64,000 bases of DNA, taken from contig NZ_WVUD01000013.1 in NCBI RefSeq assembly GCF_009856865.1, forward strand, positions 31,744-95,743, given 5' to 3'. A program made the position numbers and the translations under genes. Positions 44,280 through 53,672 of the stretch are shown one piece after another (within the stretch, counting starts at the first letter, position 1; every line of letters starts with the position of its first letter). The DNA is from Solidesulfovibrio aerotolerans (GTDB lineage: Bacteria > Desulfobacterota > Desulfovibrionia > Desulfovibrionales > Desulfovibrionaceae). Under the pieces are notes generated by a model, which was given only the letters and a program-made list of their open reading frames with translations, searched no databases and was not told where the DNA came from.

Positions 44280-44789
44280 TCACTGCCAGGTGATGTTGAG
44301 GGTGCGCTTGCCCCATTGGGTGGCCCCGCAGGCGTCGTTGCCGTAAAAGATGTCGATGGTCTTGTCGTGGCGGCTGTGCATGACATCGAGCACCTTGTAC
44401 TTGCCGGGCAGACCCTCGATGCTGATGACATCACCCCGATCAAGGCCCATTTCCAGCAGATCCGGCGAGACGGCCACGGCCTTGACGTCTGCGGTCAGGG
44501 CGTCGCCCCAGGCCCCGCGCGTGGTGCGCTTGGATTTGATCGAACAGCCGGTGTAGGCCAGCGCTTTGACGCGAACGGATTTCTTCGGAGCAAGGGGGCG
44601 GCTGCCAAAGAGGAAGGACGGATCATCGAGACGACCGATGACGGCGTCTTCAGGCCGTTTCTTGGCCGAGGGGGCCGTGGCCGAGGCGTCGGCCAGCTGC
44701 GGCTGGTTCCGAGAGCCGGCGCAGGCAGGCAAAGTCAATGTCGTGACCAATAAGGTCAGCGCGGTGAACATGATTCGGACATGTCGCAT
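44280..44789 (-). CDS. 3D-domain lipoprotein (RlpA/MltA-like fold)
   Basis: This 169-residue protein has a lipoprotein signal peptide with lipobox TLPAC (Cys23). A C-terminal 3D (Asp-Asp-Asp) domain follows: LTADVKAVAVSPDLL, then GKYKVLDVMHSRHDKTIDIFYG, with the conserved Asp residues. 3D domains occur in MltA and resuscitation-type cell-wall proteins, usually in peptidoglycan turnover. The protein is probably anchored in the outer membrane. The ATG lies behind GGAG. Confidence 0.8.
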   Translation of the reverse strand: MRHVRIMFTALTLLVTTLTLPACAGSRNQPQLADASATAPSAKKRPEDAVIGRLDDPSFLFGSRPLAPKKSVRVKALAYTGCSIKSKRTTRGAWGDALTADVKAVAVSPDLLEMGLDRGDVISIEGLPGKYKVLDVMHSRHDKTIDIFYGNDACGATQWGKRTLNITWQ

Positions 44790-45217
44790 CGTCGCTCCAT
44801 GGCTTCGGGACGATTGGCCTTTTGCGCCGGCATCGGGGGATGCCTGGGGAGGCGGCAGGGCCTATGGGCCGGGGAAAACGTATCCGGCCGTCACATCGTC
44901 CGCGTTGGTGGAGAGGCTCGCGTGGCGCGAGGCAGTGCCCCGGTCGCCGACATCCGGCAGGCGGGGCGACGCGCCTGTGGCGTCGTCGTGGATGCAGGCA
45001 GGGCAGCACACGATGGCGGCTACCGCTACCTATAGCTTCTTTATGGCTTTTCGGGAGGCGGCTGTCAAGCCGGGGCCGGTTGTGCGGCCGGCCCCGGAAA
45101 GTGTCGCGGCGAGAGGGGGTTGGCTGGCCCGGGTGCGGCCCGCCTTCCTGTCCGGACTGATAACGTCCTGGGGACGCGGGCTTTTTTGCCGCCTGGGCGC
45201 AGCCATTTTTTTTGCGT
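44790..45217. other. intergenic region before tatC's end
   Basis: These 428 bases lie between the 3D lipoprotein gene and the end of tatC. They contain a GC hairpin at 45070-45097 (CCGGGGCCGG...CCGGCCCCGG) but no gene I can support. Open frames here are long only because of high GC. Confidence 0.45.
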
Positions 45218-46267
45218 CTAACTCGCCTTGGTATCGTCGCCGTCAGGCTGCGCTGCGGCTGCCTGGGCCGCTGGCGCGGCTTCGGGGGCCTCGGGTTCTC
45301 CCGGCGTGTCCGGCGATTTGGGCGGCTCGGCCCCAGCCTGGGCCGCAGCGGCTGCGGCCTTTCGCCGGGCCTTTTCTTCCTTGCGCGGCTTGTCCACAAA
45401 CCAGGACACCCAGATGCCCACTTCGTACAAAACGATCATGGGGCCGGCCATGAGCAGTTGGTTGATGGCGTCCGGGGTGGGCGTGAGGATGGCGGAGACG
45501 ACGAAGCTGAGCAAAATGGCCCAGCGACGGAATTTGCGCAGCGCCTTGGTGGTGACCATGCCCAGGCTAGTCAGGAAAAAAATGAAGACCGGCAGTTCAA
45601 AGATCACGCCGAAAGCGAACAACAGCGTCACAGCCAACGAAAAGTAAGAGCTGATGCTGGGCATGACTGTAATGTAGTCCGAAGCGTAGTCCACAAAGAA
45701 CTTGAAGCCAAAGGGAAAGACGACAAAATAGCCGAACAGCGCCCCGGCCACAAAGCAAAAGGCCGTGGCCACGGCCACCGGAATGATGATCTTGCGCTCT
45801 TCCTTGTACAGCCCCGGGGCCACGAACTGCCACAACTGGAAAAAGATGTACGGGCTGGCCACAAAGGCCCCGGCCACCAGGGCCAGTTTCATGACCGTGA
45901 AAAAGGTTTCGGGCAGGCCGGTGGCAATGAGCTTGCTGCCGACCGGCATGACGTCGATCAGCGGCTTGAGCAGGATGCCAAGCAGCCGCTCCGCAAAGGA
46001 ATAGCTGGCGGCAAAGCCAATGCCGATAGCGATAAGACAGCGTACCAGCCGGGTGCGCAGTTCGAGCAGGTGCTCCAGCAGCGGTGCTTCCTTTAAATCC
46101 GAGGGACGCAGTGCTGCCGGGGAAGCGGGGGGGGCCACTGCCGGCGGGATTTCCCCGGAGCCGGCATCGGCATCGGCATCGGGTGTCGCAACTGCCGGCG
46201 TGACCGCAGCGTCGTCGCCAGGACGGGGGGCCTGGGGGGTATCGGTAGGTTCGGGCGTATCGGTCAT
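45218..46267 (-). CDS. tatC: twin-arginine translocase subunit TatC
   Basis: The 349-residue TatC is the receptor of the twin-arginine export pathway. Motifs LLEHLLELRTRLVR, SPYIFFQLWQFVAPGLY and the six-helix layout are clear. The core (about 60-300) is flanked by an unusually long N-terminal Pro/Ala/Asp-rich part (1-57) and an Ala/Lys-rich C-terminal tail (about 300-349), which the usual 250-residue TatC lacks. The ATG follows GAGGAG. No tatA or tatB is adjacent. Its cargo candidates in this window include HynB and FdhA. Confidence 0.96.
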   Translation of the reverse strand: MTDTPEPTDTPQAPRPGDDAAVTPAVATPDADADAGSGEIPPAVAPPASPAALRPSDLKEAPLLEHLLELRTRLVRCLIAIGIGFAASYSFAERLLGILLKPLIDVMPVGSKLIATGLPETFFTVMKLALVAGAFVASPYIFFQLWQFVAPGLYKEERKIIIPVAVATAFCFVAGALFGYFVVFPFGFKFFVDYASDYITVMPSISSYFSLAVTLLFAFGVIFELPVFIFFLTSLGMVTTKALRKFRRWAILLSFVVSAILTPTPDAINQLLMAGPMIVLYEVGIWVSWFVDKPRKEEKARRKAAAAAAQAGAEPPKSPDTPGEPEAPEAAPAAQAAAAQPDGDDTKAS

Positions 46268-46386
46268 GCGCTCCTCTTTTCCAGCGGCACGGGAAATGGG
46301 TCAGCCAGCCTCGCCGCGCCATGGCGGTTACGGCAGGATGGGACTCGGGTCAAGGGGCAGCGGCGAAACGGTTTGGCGGCAGGGGC

Positions 46387-48279
46387 TTAAAGCTCCACTT
46401 GCACGCCCAGTTCCACCACACGTCCCGGAGGCAGCCCGAAATAGGCCGTGGCCGGCCGTGCGTTTCGGGACATAAGGGCAAAAAGGCCTTTGCGGAAACC
46501 GGCCATCTTGGCCTTGCCCGTGGTGAGCAGGCTTTCGCGGCCCAGAAAAAAAGTGGTGTCGGCCGGCGGATCAATGGGGATGCCCTGGGCTCTGGCCTGG
46601 GCCATGATATCCGGGACGTTGGGCGTTTCCATGAAACCGTAGCGGGCCACGATGCGGAAAAAGCCCTGGCCCAGATCCTGGATGTCCAGGCGGCCTTCCT
46701 GGCTGACGGTGGGCACGTCCGAGGCGGTGATGCTTAAAATCACCACGTTTTGGTGAAAGATCTTATTGTGTTTGTAATGGTGCAACAGGGTGACCGGTGT
46801 TCCCTGGGGGGAAAGGGACATAAAGACCGCCGTGCCGGGCACGCGGATGGGGTTTTTGGTGGCCACGTCGGCTAAAAACAGGCGCAGCGGCACGGCTGTG
46901 GCCACGGCCAACTGGCGCAACGCCTTGCGTCCGTCTTCCCAGGTGGCCATGGCCATGACAATAAGCGCGGCAATGAGCAGGGTAAACCAGCCGCCGTCGG
47001 CCACCTTGAGCAGATTCGAACTGAAATAGGCCAGATCGAAGGCCAGGAAGATGAGCACCGGGGGAAGCACCCGGGCCAGCGGCTGTTTCCAGGTCCAGCG
47101 GGCCACGAAGAAGTACAGGATGGACGTGATGCCCATGGTGGCGGTCACGGCGATGCCGTAGGCGGCGGCCAGCCGGCTGGATTCGCCAAAGGCAATGGTC
47201 AGGCCGATGCAGGCCCACATGAGGGCGAAATTGACTTCGGGAATATAGATCTGGCCCTCCATGGCACTGGAGGTGTGCACGATGCGCAACCGCGGGCACA
47301 CGCCAAGCTGGATGGCCTGGCGGGTGAGGGAAAAAACACCGGAGATAAGTGCCTGGGAGGCGATGACCGTGGCGGCTGTGGACAGGGCGGCCATGGGATA
47401 GAGCATGGTGTCGGGCACCATGCTGTAAAAGGGGTTGGCGGCTGTGCCCGGATCCAGAAGCAGGCCCGCTCCCTGGCCGAAGTAGTTGAGCAGCAGGCTG
47501 GGGAAGACGACGAGCAGCCAGGAATACTGGATGGGGCGACGGCCGAAATGCCCCAGATCGGCATACAGGGCCTCGCCGCCGGTGATGCAAAGGACCACCG
47601 AACCCAGGACCACGACCCCATGCAAGTGGTTTACCAGGAAAAAATCAACGGCGTAGGCTGGATTGACGGCCAGCAAAACGCCTGGTGCGGCCAGAATCTG
47701 TTTGAGGCCCAAAACCGCCAGCACGGAAAACCAGACCAGCATAATCGGGCCGAACACCCGGCCGATGCCGGCTGTTCCCCGGCGCTGGACGGAAAAAAGC
47801 CCAAAAAGGATCAAGCAGGTGATGGGGACCACCAGGGGGGCGGCCGCATCCGTGGCCACGGTGAGGCCTTCCACGGCCGAAAGCACGGAAATGGCCGGGG
47901 TGATGATGCCGTCGCCGTAGAGCAGGGCCGCGCCGCACAGTCCCAGAAAGGCCAAGGCGATGCGCACATGCTGGTGGCCGACGTCCTTGGGCAAAAGCTC
48001 AATCAGGGCGAAGATGCCGCCCTCGCCCCGGTTGTCGGCGGCGGTGATAAAGAGGATGTATTTAACGGTGATGACCATGGTCAGGGACCAAAAAATGAGC
48101 GACAGCACGCCCAGGACGTTGGCCTGGTTCACGGCAATGGCGTGCATGCCGTGGAAGCATTCCTTGATGGCGTATAACGGACTCGTGCCGATGTCGCCGT
48201 AAACGACGCCAAGGGCACCCAGCGACAGGGCGGCGGTATGCCCGAAACCGGATTTGGCCTGGCCGGTGCTGTGACTCAT
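46387..48279 (-). CDS. kup: Kup-family potassium uptake protein
   Basis: The 630-residue Kup (Trk-type low-affinity K+/H+ symporter) has about 12 membrane helices. Family motifs at the start include LGVVYGDIGTSPLYAIKECF; GDGIITPAISVLSAVEG and TGGEALYADLGHFG follow. A cytoplasmic tail closes it. The gene is single. Its leader (48280-48517) carries an inverted repeat, GGCGACAG/CTGTCGCC at 48379-48410. Confidence 0.96.
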   Translation of the reverse strand: MSHSTGQAKSGFGHTAALSLGALGVVYGDIGTSPLYAIKECFHGMHAIAVNQANVLGVLSLIFWSLTMVITVKYILFITAADNRGEGGIFALIELLPKDVGHQHVRIALAFLGLCGAALLYGDGIITPAISVLSAVEGLTVATDAAAPLVVPITCLILFGLFSVQRRGTAGIGRVFGPIMLVWFSVLAVLGLKQILAAPGVLLAVNPAYAVDFFLVNHLHGVVVLGSVVLCITGGEALYADLGHFGRRPIQYSWLLVVFPSLLLNYFGQGAGLLLDPGTAANPFYSMVPDTMLYPMAALSTAATVIASQALISGVFSLTRQAIQLGVCPRLRIVHTSSAMEGQIYIPEVNFALMWACIGLTIAFGESSRLAAAYGIAVTATMGITSILYFFVARWTWKQPLARVLPPVLIFLAFDLAYFSSNLLKVADGGWFTLLIAALIVMAMATWEDGRKALRQLAVATAVPLRLFLADVATKNPIRVPGTAVFMSLSPQGTPVTLLHHYKHNKIFHQNVVILSITASDVPTVSQEGRLDIQDLGQGFFRIVARYGFMETPNVPDIMAQARAQGIPIDPPADTTFFLGRESLLTTGKAKMAGFRKGLFALMSRNARPATAYFGLPPGRVVELGVQVEL

Positions 48280-48517
48280 GCGCGGGGGCTCCGCCTCTGG
48301 TGCGGCAGGCGTGGGGAATGCAGGCAGGGCATGGGGGGTAAAAACCTCGTCAGACGGATTGTGGGGTGCGTAAACCAGGGCGACAGAATCGCGTGTTCAT
48401 AACTGTCGCCGTGCCCCTGGGCAAGGGCCGGCGGTCACGGTCTCTGCTTCAAAAAGGCAAAAAGTCCGTATACTTTGGTTTTACTCGCCATAGAATATCA
48501 AAATTGTCATTTAAAAG

Positions 48518-49231
48518 CTATTGTGGGGCGCGCCCGGTCATGTCCAGATACAGCAGGGTGCTGCCGAGAATGGCAAAGGGAAACAAGGCGATATTGACAA
48601 ACGGGAGCAGCAGCGGCAGCCCGAAACCGAGCAGCAACAGGGGGCGGCGGGCCAGGGTTTTAAGGCGCAGGCCAAACTGCCCTTCTTCCCGGCAAAACGG
48701 ATAATCCAGGAAATCGAAAGCCAGCAGCATGGCTGCCGCCACCGGGGCCAGCAGTTGGCCCAGCACGGGAATGACCATCAAGACCAGGGGCAGGGCCATG
48801 ACGAACACGGCCTTTTTGGCTTCTTCCGCCATCAACCGCCAGATGGAGAGTTCCGGCCCGACCCTTTGCACGCCGGCCTGGGCCAGCAACTTGCCGGCGA
48901 TGTGGTCGTACAGCGGTGCGGCCAGGATGTTGGCTGTGACCATAAAAAGAAAATACATGAGGATAAAGGCCAGGGCGTACAGCACGTATTTCACAATGTG
49001 CAAATACACCCAGGACAGAACCCCGGCCATGCCCCCGGCGGTCGCATCCGGGGACCACAGGGCGGCCAAAAGCGTGTCGCTTTGGGTGGCGAACAGCCAG
49101 AACCCCAGGCCGTACAGCAGCAGGGTCAGGGCAAAGGGGATGGCGCACAAGCCGAGATAGCCCTTATGCGTCAGGGCAAAGCGGATGCCGCGGACATGGG
49201 CGGCCAGACCTTTGGGAAAGGCGGTCAGCAT
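48518..49231 (-). CDS. EI24/CysZ-like membrane protein
   Basis: The 237-residue protein has four to five hydrophobic helices and the EI24 (CysZ) pattern: LLYGLGFWLFAT, LAAPLYDHIAGKLL, FDFLDYPFCREEG with the conserved Asp-Tyr-Pro, and LLPFVNIALFPFAILGSTLL. CysZ imports sulfate in E. coli, but many homologues are uncharacterised. The start ATG 49231 follows GGAGG. Sulfate import would fit the organism's metabolism, as inference only. Confidence 0.85.
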   Translation of the reverse strand: MLTAFPKGLAAHVRGIRFALTHKGYLGLCAIPFALTLLLYGLGFWLFATQSDTLLAALWSPDATAGGMAGVLSWVYLHIVKYVLYALAFILMYFLFMVTANILAAPLYDHIAGKLLAQAGVQRVGPELSIWRLMAEEAKKAVFVMALPLVLMVIPVLGQLLAPVAAAMLLAFDFLDYPFCREEGQFGLRLKTLARRPLLLLGFGLPLLLPFVNIALFPFAILGSTLLYLDMTGRAPQ

Positions 49232-49350
49232 AACGGAAGCCTCCGAAAGCCGGCTGCAGGCGTTGGGCAGGACTGGGATATGTCTCTTGGCAGACAGGAC
49301 ATGGCGCCACCGCTTCAACGCTATGATTTTTTGGTTTTAGCAACGGGAAT

Positions 49351-49635
49351 CTAGCTTGGTTCTTCCTCGGCGGCGGCCGCAGCGGGCTGCTGTCTGGGGG
49401 CCAGCGAGCCGTGGTAGCCTTCGGGGTCATCGGCACTCGTGGCCGTGATGCGGGTCACCTGGAAGGGGACGCCCAGGGCGTCGAGGTCGATCAAGGCCTT
49501 GGCTTCCTTGACGGCGTGGGCTTCATTATGGGCCGAGACGACGACGTATTCGGTTTCCGAGATGCTTTTTTGCCGACGAAACCACCCGGTGGTGATGAGA
49601 ACCTTGGTGGCGAAATAGACACGAAACTTTTGCAT
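49351..49635 (-). CDS. small protein, unknown function
   Basis: The 94-residue protein (start ATG 49635, GGAG at 11 bases) begins MQKFRVYFATKVLITTGWFRRQK. It then reads SISETEYVVVSAHNEAHAVKEAKALI, a short alpha/beta pattern, and ends in an Ala/Glu-rich tail. I do not recognise a family. It lies 119 bases upstream of the EI24 gene on the same strand and may share its transcript. Confidence 0.65.
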   Translation of the reverse strand: MQKFRVYFATKVLITTGWFRRQKSISETEYVVVSAHNEAHAVKEAKALIDLDALGVPFQVTRITATSADDPEGYHGSLAPRQQPAAAAAEEEPS

Positions 49636-49996
49636 GTTGCGTACAGCTCCAGAAAGGGACAGCAGGCGGGCGGTGCGGTTGCATGGCCGTACGTCCTGCG
49701 CCAAGACGTTAAGGGAGATAGCACTACGCCAAGCCCGGCCGGGCGGCAAGCCCCGTGCGCACGGGAAAGCCGGGAAGGTGCGGCGAACCGGGTTGCACCC
49801 AACCCGGCAGTGTGTTTTACCGAAAAACAGGTATGTATTATAGCAAGAACACGTATGCATCTGACGTATGCGTCCCTGGCCGGCCATAATGGATCGTGCT
49901 GACTCCTCTCCGCGGCCCTGTCGGCGGCCCGGCTTGACCGAGGCGGCAACCGCTTTCTACAGTCGCAGACGTGTTTGCGCCACGACAGGAGGATGT
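49636..49996. promoter_or_regulatory. divergent promoter region with direct repeat
   Basis: These 361 bases lie between a minus-strand gene and the plus-strand signal-peptide protein. A near-perfect direct repeat, ACGTATGCAT (49851-49860) and ACGTATGCGT (49864-49873), is spaced 13 bases apart, as for a dimer or tandem binding site. A GC hairpin CCGGGTTG/CAACCCGG lies at 49788-49807. No gene is supported. Confidence 0.5.
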
Positions 49997-50500
49997 ATGC
50001 AACGACTGCTTGCCGTAACCGGACTGGCCCTGGCCCTGACCGCCGGTCTGGCCCGGGCCGAAGAGCCGAGCCAGGCGCTGTTTGCCGCCGCGAGGCTGGC
50101 CTGCGCCTACAGCCAGGGCATGAATGCCGTGTTCACGCCCCAGGGCCGGGTCAGCCTCAAGCCGCCCCTGGACCCCAACACGCCGGGTCTGACCATTGCC
50201 ATCGTGGATCGGGCCAAAAACCGGGCCGTGCTTGAGGAAGACGACCTGGAGACGCCGGGGGTGTTGATGGCGACGCCGTCGAGCCTGTCGGTCATGGCCC
50301 GTTATCCTGACGGCGGGGTGACGGTGGTAACGGTCTATCCGGTGCATTCCGGGGCCTCGGACAATTTTCTCATGGTGTCCTCGCGCCACGGGGTGGGCAA
50401 CGAACCGCAGATGTCCCAGCGCTACGGCTTTTGCCGGCCGGGTGTTGAGACACCGCCGCCGCCACCGCCGCCGCCGCCTGCGCCAAAAGGGCATTCGTGA
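49997..50500 (+). CDS. exported protein with poly-proline tail, unknown
   Basis: This 167-residue protein starts behind AGGAGG. It has a signal peptide (MQRLLAVTGLALALTAGLARA) and ends in a proline run before KGHS. The mature domain has the pattern TIAIVDRAKNRAVLEEDDLETPGVLMAT. I do not recognise the fold. Its stop overlaps the start of the Sel1-protease gene by 4 bases, so the two belong together. Confidence 0.7.
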   Translation: MQRLLAVTGLALALTAGLARAEEPSQALFAAARLACAYSQGMNAVFTPQGRVSLKPPLDPNTPGLTIAIVDRAKNRAVLEEDDLETPGVLMATPSSLSVMARYPDGGVTVVTVYPVHSGASDNFLMVSSRHGVGNEPQMSQRYGFCRPGVETPPPPPPPPPAPKGHS

Positions 50501-51885
50501 TTATGGGTGTCGCCGGCTTCCCCTTTCGCCTCGGCAAAATGGCCGGGTGTGCAGCCCTGGCGCTGCTGCTGGCGCTTTGGCCGGGGACCGTCCGGGCGGA
50601 TTTTGACGATGCGCTCAAAGCCTATGAGCGCGGCGATGACGCCGCGGTTTTGCGGGAACTGCGGCCTCTGCTGGCGGCAGGCAGCCCGTCGGCAGCCTGG
50701 CTCATGGGCCGGATGTGCGCCGCCGGACGCAGCGGCGGTCCGGCAGACGCTGCTGCGGCGGCGCGCTGGTACCGCAAAGCGGCTGCCGGCGGCAATGTGG
50801 CGGCCATGCTGTCGCTGGGTGAACTGTACTGGCGCGGCCAGGGCGTCCCCCAAAACGACGGGCAGGCTGGTGACTGGTTCAAAAAAGCCGCTGCCAAGGG
50901 GGCGGCCCAGGGGTGGTATCTGCTGGGGCTCATGCGCCTTGACGGACGGCTGGGGCCTGTTTCCGACGCTCCGGGGCTGTTGCGCCGGGCCGTGGCCGCA
51001 GGCTCGCCCGAGGCAGCCGTGACCCTGGGGGAACTGTTCCTGGAAGGGCGCATCCTGCCGCGCGATCCGGGCGAGGCCTACCGGCTGGCCCTGGCCGGGG
51101 CGGCGATGCCGGCGGCCCAAGGGACGGTGCAACACCGTCTGGCCGCCCTGGCCTTGGCCGCCGAAAAGGAACTTCCTGCTGCCACGGCCCAGGCGATACG
51201 CGCCAAAAAACAACCCCAGGAGCCGTCAAAGGCCGTCAAGACACCGGCCGGCCAGTTGCGCACCGGCACGGGCTTTGTGGTCAGCCGGCTGGGCCATATG
51301 CTGACCAACGCCCATGTGGCAAACGGGTGTGCCCGCATCGACGCCATCATCGACGGCCGCCCGGTTGCCGCCACGCCGGTCCGCTTCGACCCTGGCAATG
51401 ATCTGGCACTGCTCAAGCTCGCGGTGGCTCCGCCCCGGGCGCTGACTTTTCGCGAAGGTTCCATCGTGGCCCCGGGGACAGCGGTCTTTGCGGCCGGCTA
51501 TCCCGGGGAGCGGGCGCGCACGGGGCAGTTGCGCATCACTTCGGGCCGCACCCGGGAACTGGCGGCGGGAGCTGGCGACGGGAAGGGCGTGGCTGTGAGC
51601 GCCGAGGTGTTGCCGGGCAATAGCGGCGGACCGCTCCTGGACGGCAGCGGCCGGGTGGCCGGCGTTGTTCGGGCCAGACGCGACAGCGATGCCGTTCGCG
51701 AGCGGATGGGGGGCGGTGTTGCCGACATGGGATTTGTTGTGCCCCTGGCCGAGGTCAAGGCCTTCCTGTCCCGGGGGCAGACCCCCATCGCCACTGCGCC
51801 CTCGGGCCGTACCCTGGACGAGGCGGCTTTGGCCCGGGAGCTTTCGGGGATGGTCGTACCGCTTTTTTGCCAGCCGGCGCGCTAA
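50497..51885 (+). CDS. Sel1-repeat protein with trypsin-like serine protease domain
   Basis: The 462-residue exported protein has a signal peptide (about 1-35), Sel1-like repeats (about 45-230; AAAARWYRKAAAGGNVAAMLSLG and following) and a C-terminal trypsin-like protease domain. The catalytic triad is complete: H273 in TNAHV, D302 in GNDLALLKL and S376 in LPGNSGGPL. It resembles periplasmic Deg-type proteases without PDZ domains. The start is GTG 50497 or ATG 50503. The tight overlap with the previous gene suggests shared work on the envelope. Confidence 0.9.
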   Translation: MIMGVAGFPFRLGKMAGCAALALLLALWPGTVRADFDDALKAYERGDDAAVLRELRPLLAAGSPSAAWLMGRMCAAGRSGGPADAAAAARWYRKAAAGGNVAAMLSLGELYWRGQGVPQNDGQAGDWFKKAAAKGAAQGWYLLGLMRLDGRLGPVSDAPGLLRRAVAAGSPEAAVTLGELFLEGRILPRDPGEAYRLALAGAAMPAAQGTVQHRLAALALAAEKELPAATAQAIRAKKQPQEPSKAVKTPAGQLRTGTGFVVSRLGHMLTNAHVANGCARIDAIIDGRPVAATPVRFDPGNDLALLKLAVAPPRALTFREGSIVAPGTAVFAAGYPGERARTGQLRITSGRTRELAAGAGDGKGVAVSAEVLPGNSGGPLLDGSGRVAGVVRARRDSDAVRERMGGGVADMGFVVPLAEVKAFLSRGQTPIATAPSGRTLDEAALARELSGMVVPLFCQPAR

Positions 51886-52025
51886 GGCGTTGTGATCGAT
51901 TGGCTCTCGGGAGCGCTTCGCCGGGTCTGCTTGTGTCGCGTTTCTTGGATGCGGGCAGCCGGCTCTGGGACACCCGTCTTGCGTTTTCCCCGCCTGCTGC
52001 CGCGCCGAACATGGCGTCGACAATG

Positions 52026-52054
52026 AAAAAGGCCGGGGCCCTAAGGCCCCGGCC
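52026..52054 (-). terminator. terminator after porin 1
   Basis: On the minus strand, GGCCGGGGCC-TTAG-GGCCCCGGCC is followed by TTTTTC. It lies 28 bases after the porin stop and is a typical intrinsic terminator. Confidence 0.9.
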
Positions 52055-52081
52055 CCGCGCCGGATCAGTCGAAGAGACGAA

Positions 52082-53542
52082 CTAGAACTTGTAAGTCAGA
52101 CCGAAAGCCACCTTCCAGGCATCGCCGGAACGGGACTTTTCAGCCAAACGGTGACCCCAGACGCTGGACTTGAAGTCACCATGCGCCCAGCCGGTTTCCA
52201 TAACGGCGGCCAGGTTCTCGTAGATCATGTACTTGTTGTCGAAGTTGACCGACATCACCTGCTCGCCAATGGCCAGGTCGCGGCCCATGGTGAAGTAGGG
52301 GTTCGAGCCAACAAGGGTGTTGAGGTAGCGCAGAGCGGCCGGGTCGTTGTTACCGCGCACGAGGGTGAAGGTCAGGCGGTGGGTCAGCTTTTCGATGAAC
52401 GAGATGTTGTTCAGCGAAGCGCCAAGGCCCCAGTTGCCAACAGGGGACACGCCCATGTTGCCTTCCTTGGCCAACTCCTGGCCGGTATCGAACAGGAAGC
52501 TGTTGCCAGCGCCCCAGTTCGGGCGGACCATCGGCATACGCTCGGAACCGTTACGGGTGGAGCTGTCTTCACCGGTGGACCACCAGCCGAAGACCTGCGG
52601 GGTCAGCACGTCCCAACCGGTGTACTCGACACCGGCGTCCATGAACCAGCCCTGGCGCTTGTTCTTCTTGCGTTCATCCATGGCGCCAGCGCCGTAGATC
52701 ACGTCGGCATAGAACTTCACGGGGTCAAGGGCAGTCACTTCGAAGGCGCTGCCGGCCCACCAGTAAGCGTTCTGGCCGTTCTTCCACAGGGTCGGCGCGG
52801 CAAAGGTGCCAGCAGACACGAGGTTCTGGCCAAAGCCGGTGGACCAGTAGTTGGCGCTGTCGCCGGCGACGCCGATGGCGCCCCAGGGGGTGGCCTTGAA
52901 GCCATCCAGGGTGATGGGCAGAGCCAGGAAGTACAGGTCGAACTCGTCGGCTTTCTGGGTGGTGGTGGTGTCGTAGGTCCGGTTGGTGTCAATCAGACGA
53001 CCGAAACCAGCCAACAGGCCCAGGGTTTTGTCGATCAGCTCAGTCTTGACAGTCAGAGCGGCCATGCGGTCGCCGCCGAAGACCGGCGAGGAGTAGAACA
53101 TGGCGGACTGGGGCAGGTCGATGTCCTGGAGACCAGCAGTCACTTCCGTGTTGCAGTCCGGCAGCTTGAACTGCAGATAGGCCTGGTAGACGGCGATAGC
53201 CACTTCGGGGTTGGCGGCGGTCAGGGTGCCATGGCCCCAGGTGTCTTCAACCTTGATGCCCAGACGGAACTTCACGGCCTCGTTGGCCACGAAGTCGGAG
53301 CGCAGACGAAAACGTTCCCAAATCTGGAAACGGTCTTCAGTCTGGGTGCCGGCACGTCTCCAGGCGGTGGGGCTGGAGCCGGTCCAGTTCGAGCTGTTCC
53401 AGCCGGTGAAGTTGTGCTGGGCGAAGAAGACGCCGTAGATACGGGCGTCACCAGTCATCTTGACTTCAGTGGCCGCGTTGGCAGAGGCAAAAGCCCCCAG
53501 CGCAAACACGGCAATGAGAGCCAGTGTGGCAATACGTTTCAT
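52082..53542 (-). CDS. outer membrane homotrimeric porin, copy 1
   Basis: The 486-residue protein has a signal peptide (MKRIATLALIAVFALGAFASANA). A beta-barrel follows, with the Desulfovibrio porin pattern EVKMTGDARIYGVFF..., then HRLAEKSRSGDAWKVAFGLTYKF with a C-terminal Phe. It is about 70% alike to porin 2, its tandem neighbour. Both likely form trimers in the outer membrane and pass small solutes. The ribosome binding site is AGGAGG. Its promoter region carries an AT-rich palindrome (53655-53672) shared in part with porin 2. Confidence 0.92.
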   Translation of the reverse strand: MKRIATLALIAVFALGAFASANAATEVKMTGDARIYGVFFAQHNFTGWNSSNWTGSSPTAWRRAGTQTEDRFQIWERFRLRSDFVANEAVKFRLGIKVEDTWGHGTLTAANPEVAIAVYQAYLQFKLPDCNTEVTAGLQDIDLPQSAMFYSSPVFGGDRMAALTVKTELIDKTLGLLAGFGRLIDTNRTYDTTTTQKADEFDLYFLALPITLDGFKATPWGAIGVAGDSANYWSTGFGQNLVSAGTFAAPTLWKNGQNAYWWAGSAFEVTALDPVKFYADVIYGAGAMDERKKNKRQGWFMDAGVEYTGWDVLTPQVFGWWSTGEDSSTRNGSERMPMVRPNWGAGNSFLFDTGQELAKEGNMGVSPVGNWGLGASLNNISFIEKLTHRLTFTLVRGNNDPAALRYLNTLVGSNPYFTMGRDLAIGEQVMSVNFDNKYMIYENLAAVMETGWAHGDFKSSVWGHRLAEKSRSGDAWKVAFGLTYKF

Positions 53543-53654
53543 AAAATCCTTCCTCCTTTCGTCAGTTCAAACAGAGCCGGCGCGTATTCGGGGGGGGCTA
53601 ACCCCCAAACGTGAGATAATTCTTAAGCCAACGCGAAACGCTTGGCAAGGGGTT

Positions 53655-53672
53655 GGTAAAAAATTTTTTACC
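53655..53672. promoter_or_regulatory. AT-rich palindrome upstream of porin 1
   Basis: GGTAAAAAATTTTTTACC is a perfect 18-base palindrome, 113-130 bases before the start of porin 1. A near copy occurs upstream of porin 2 (55696-55715, GGTCAAAATTTTTTTACGCC). It is a candidate binding site for a regulator of both porins. Confidence 0.65.
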
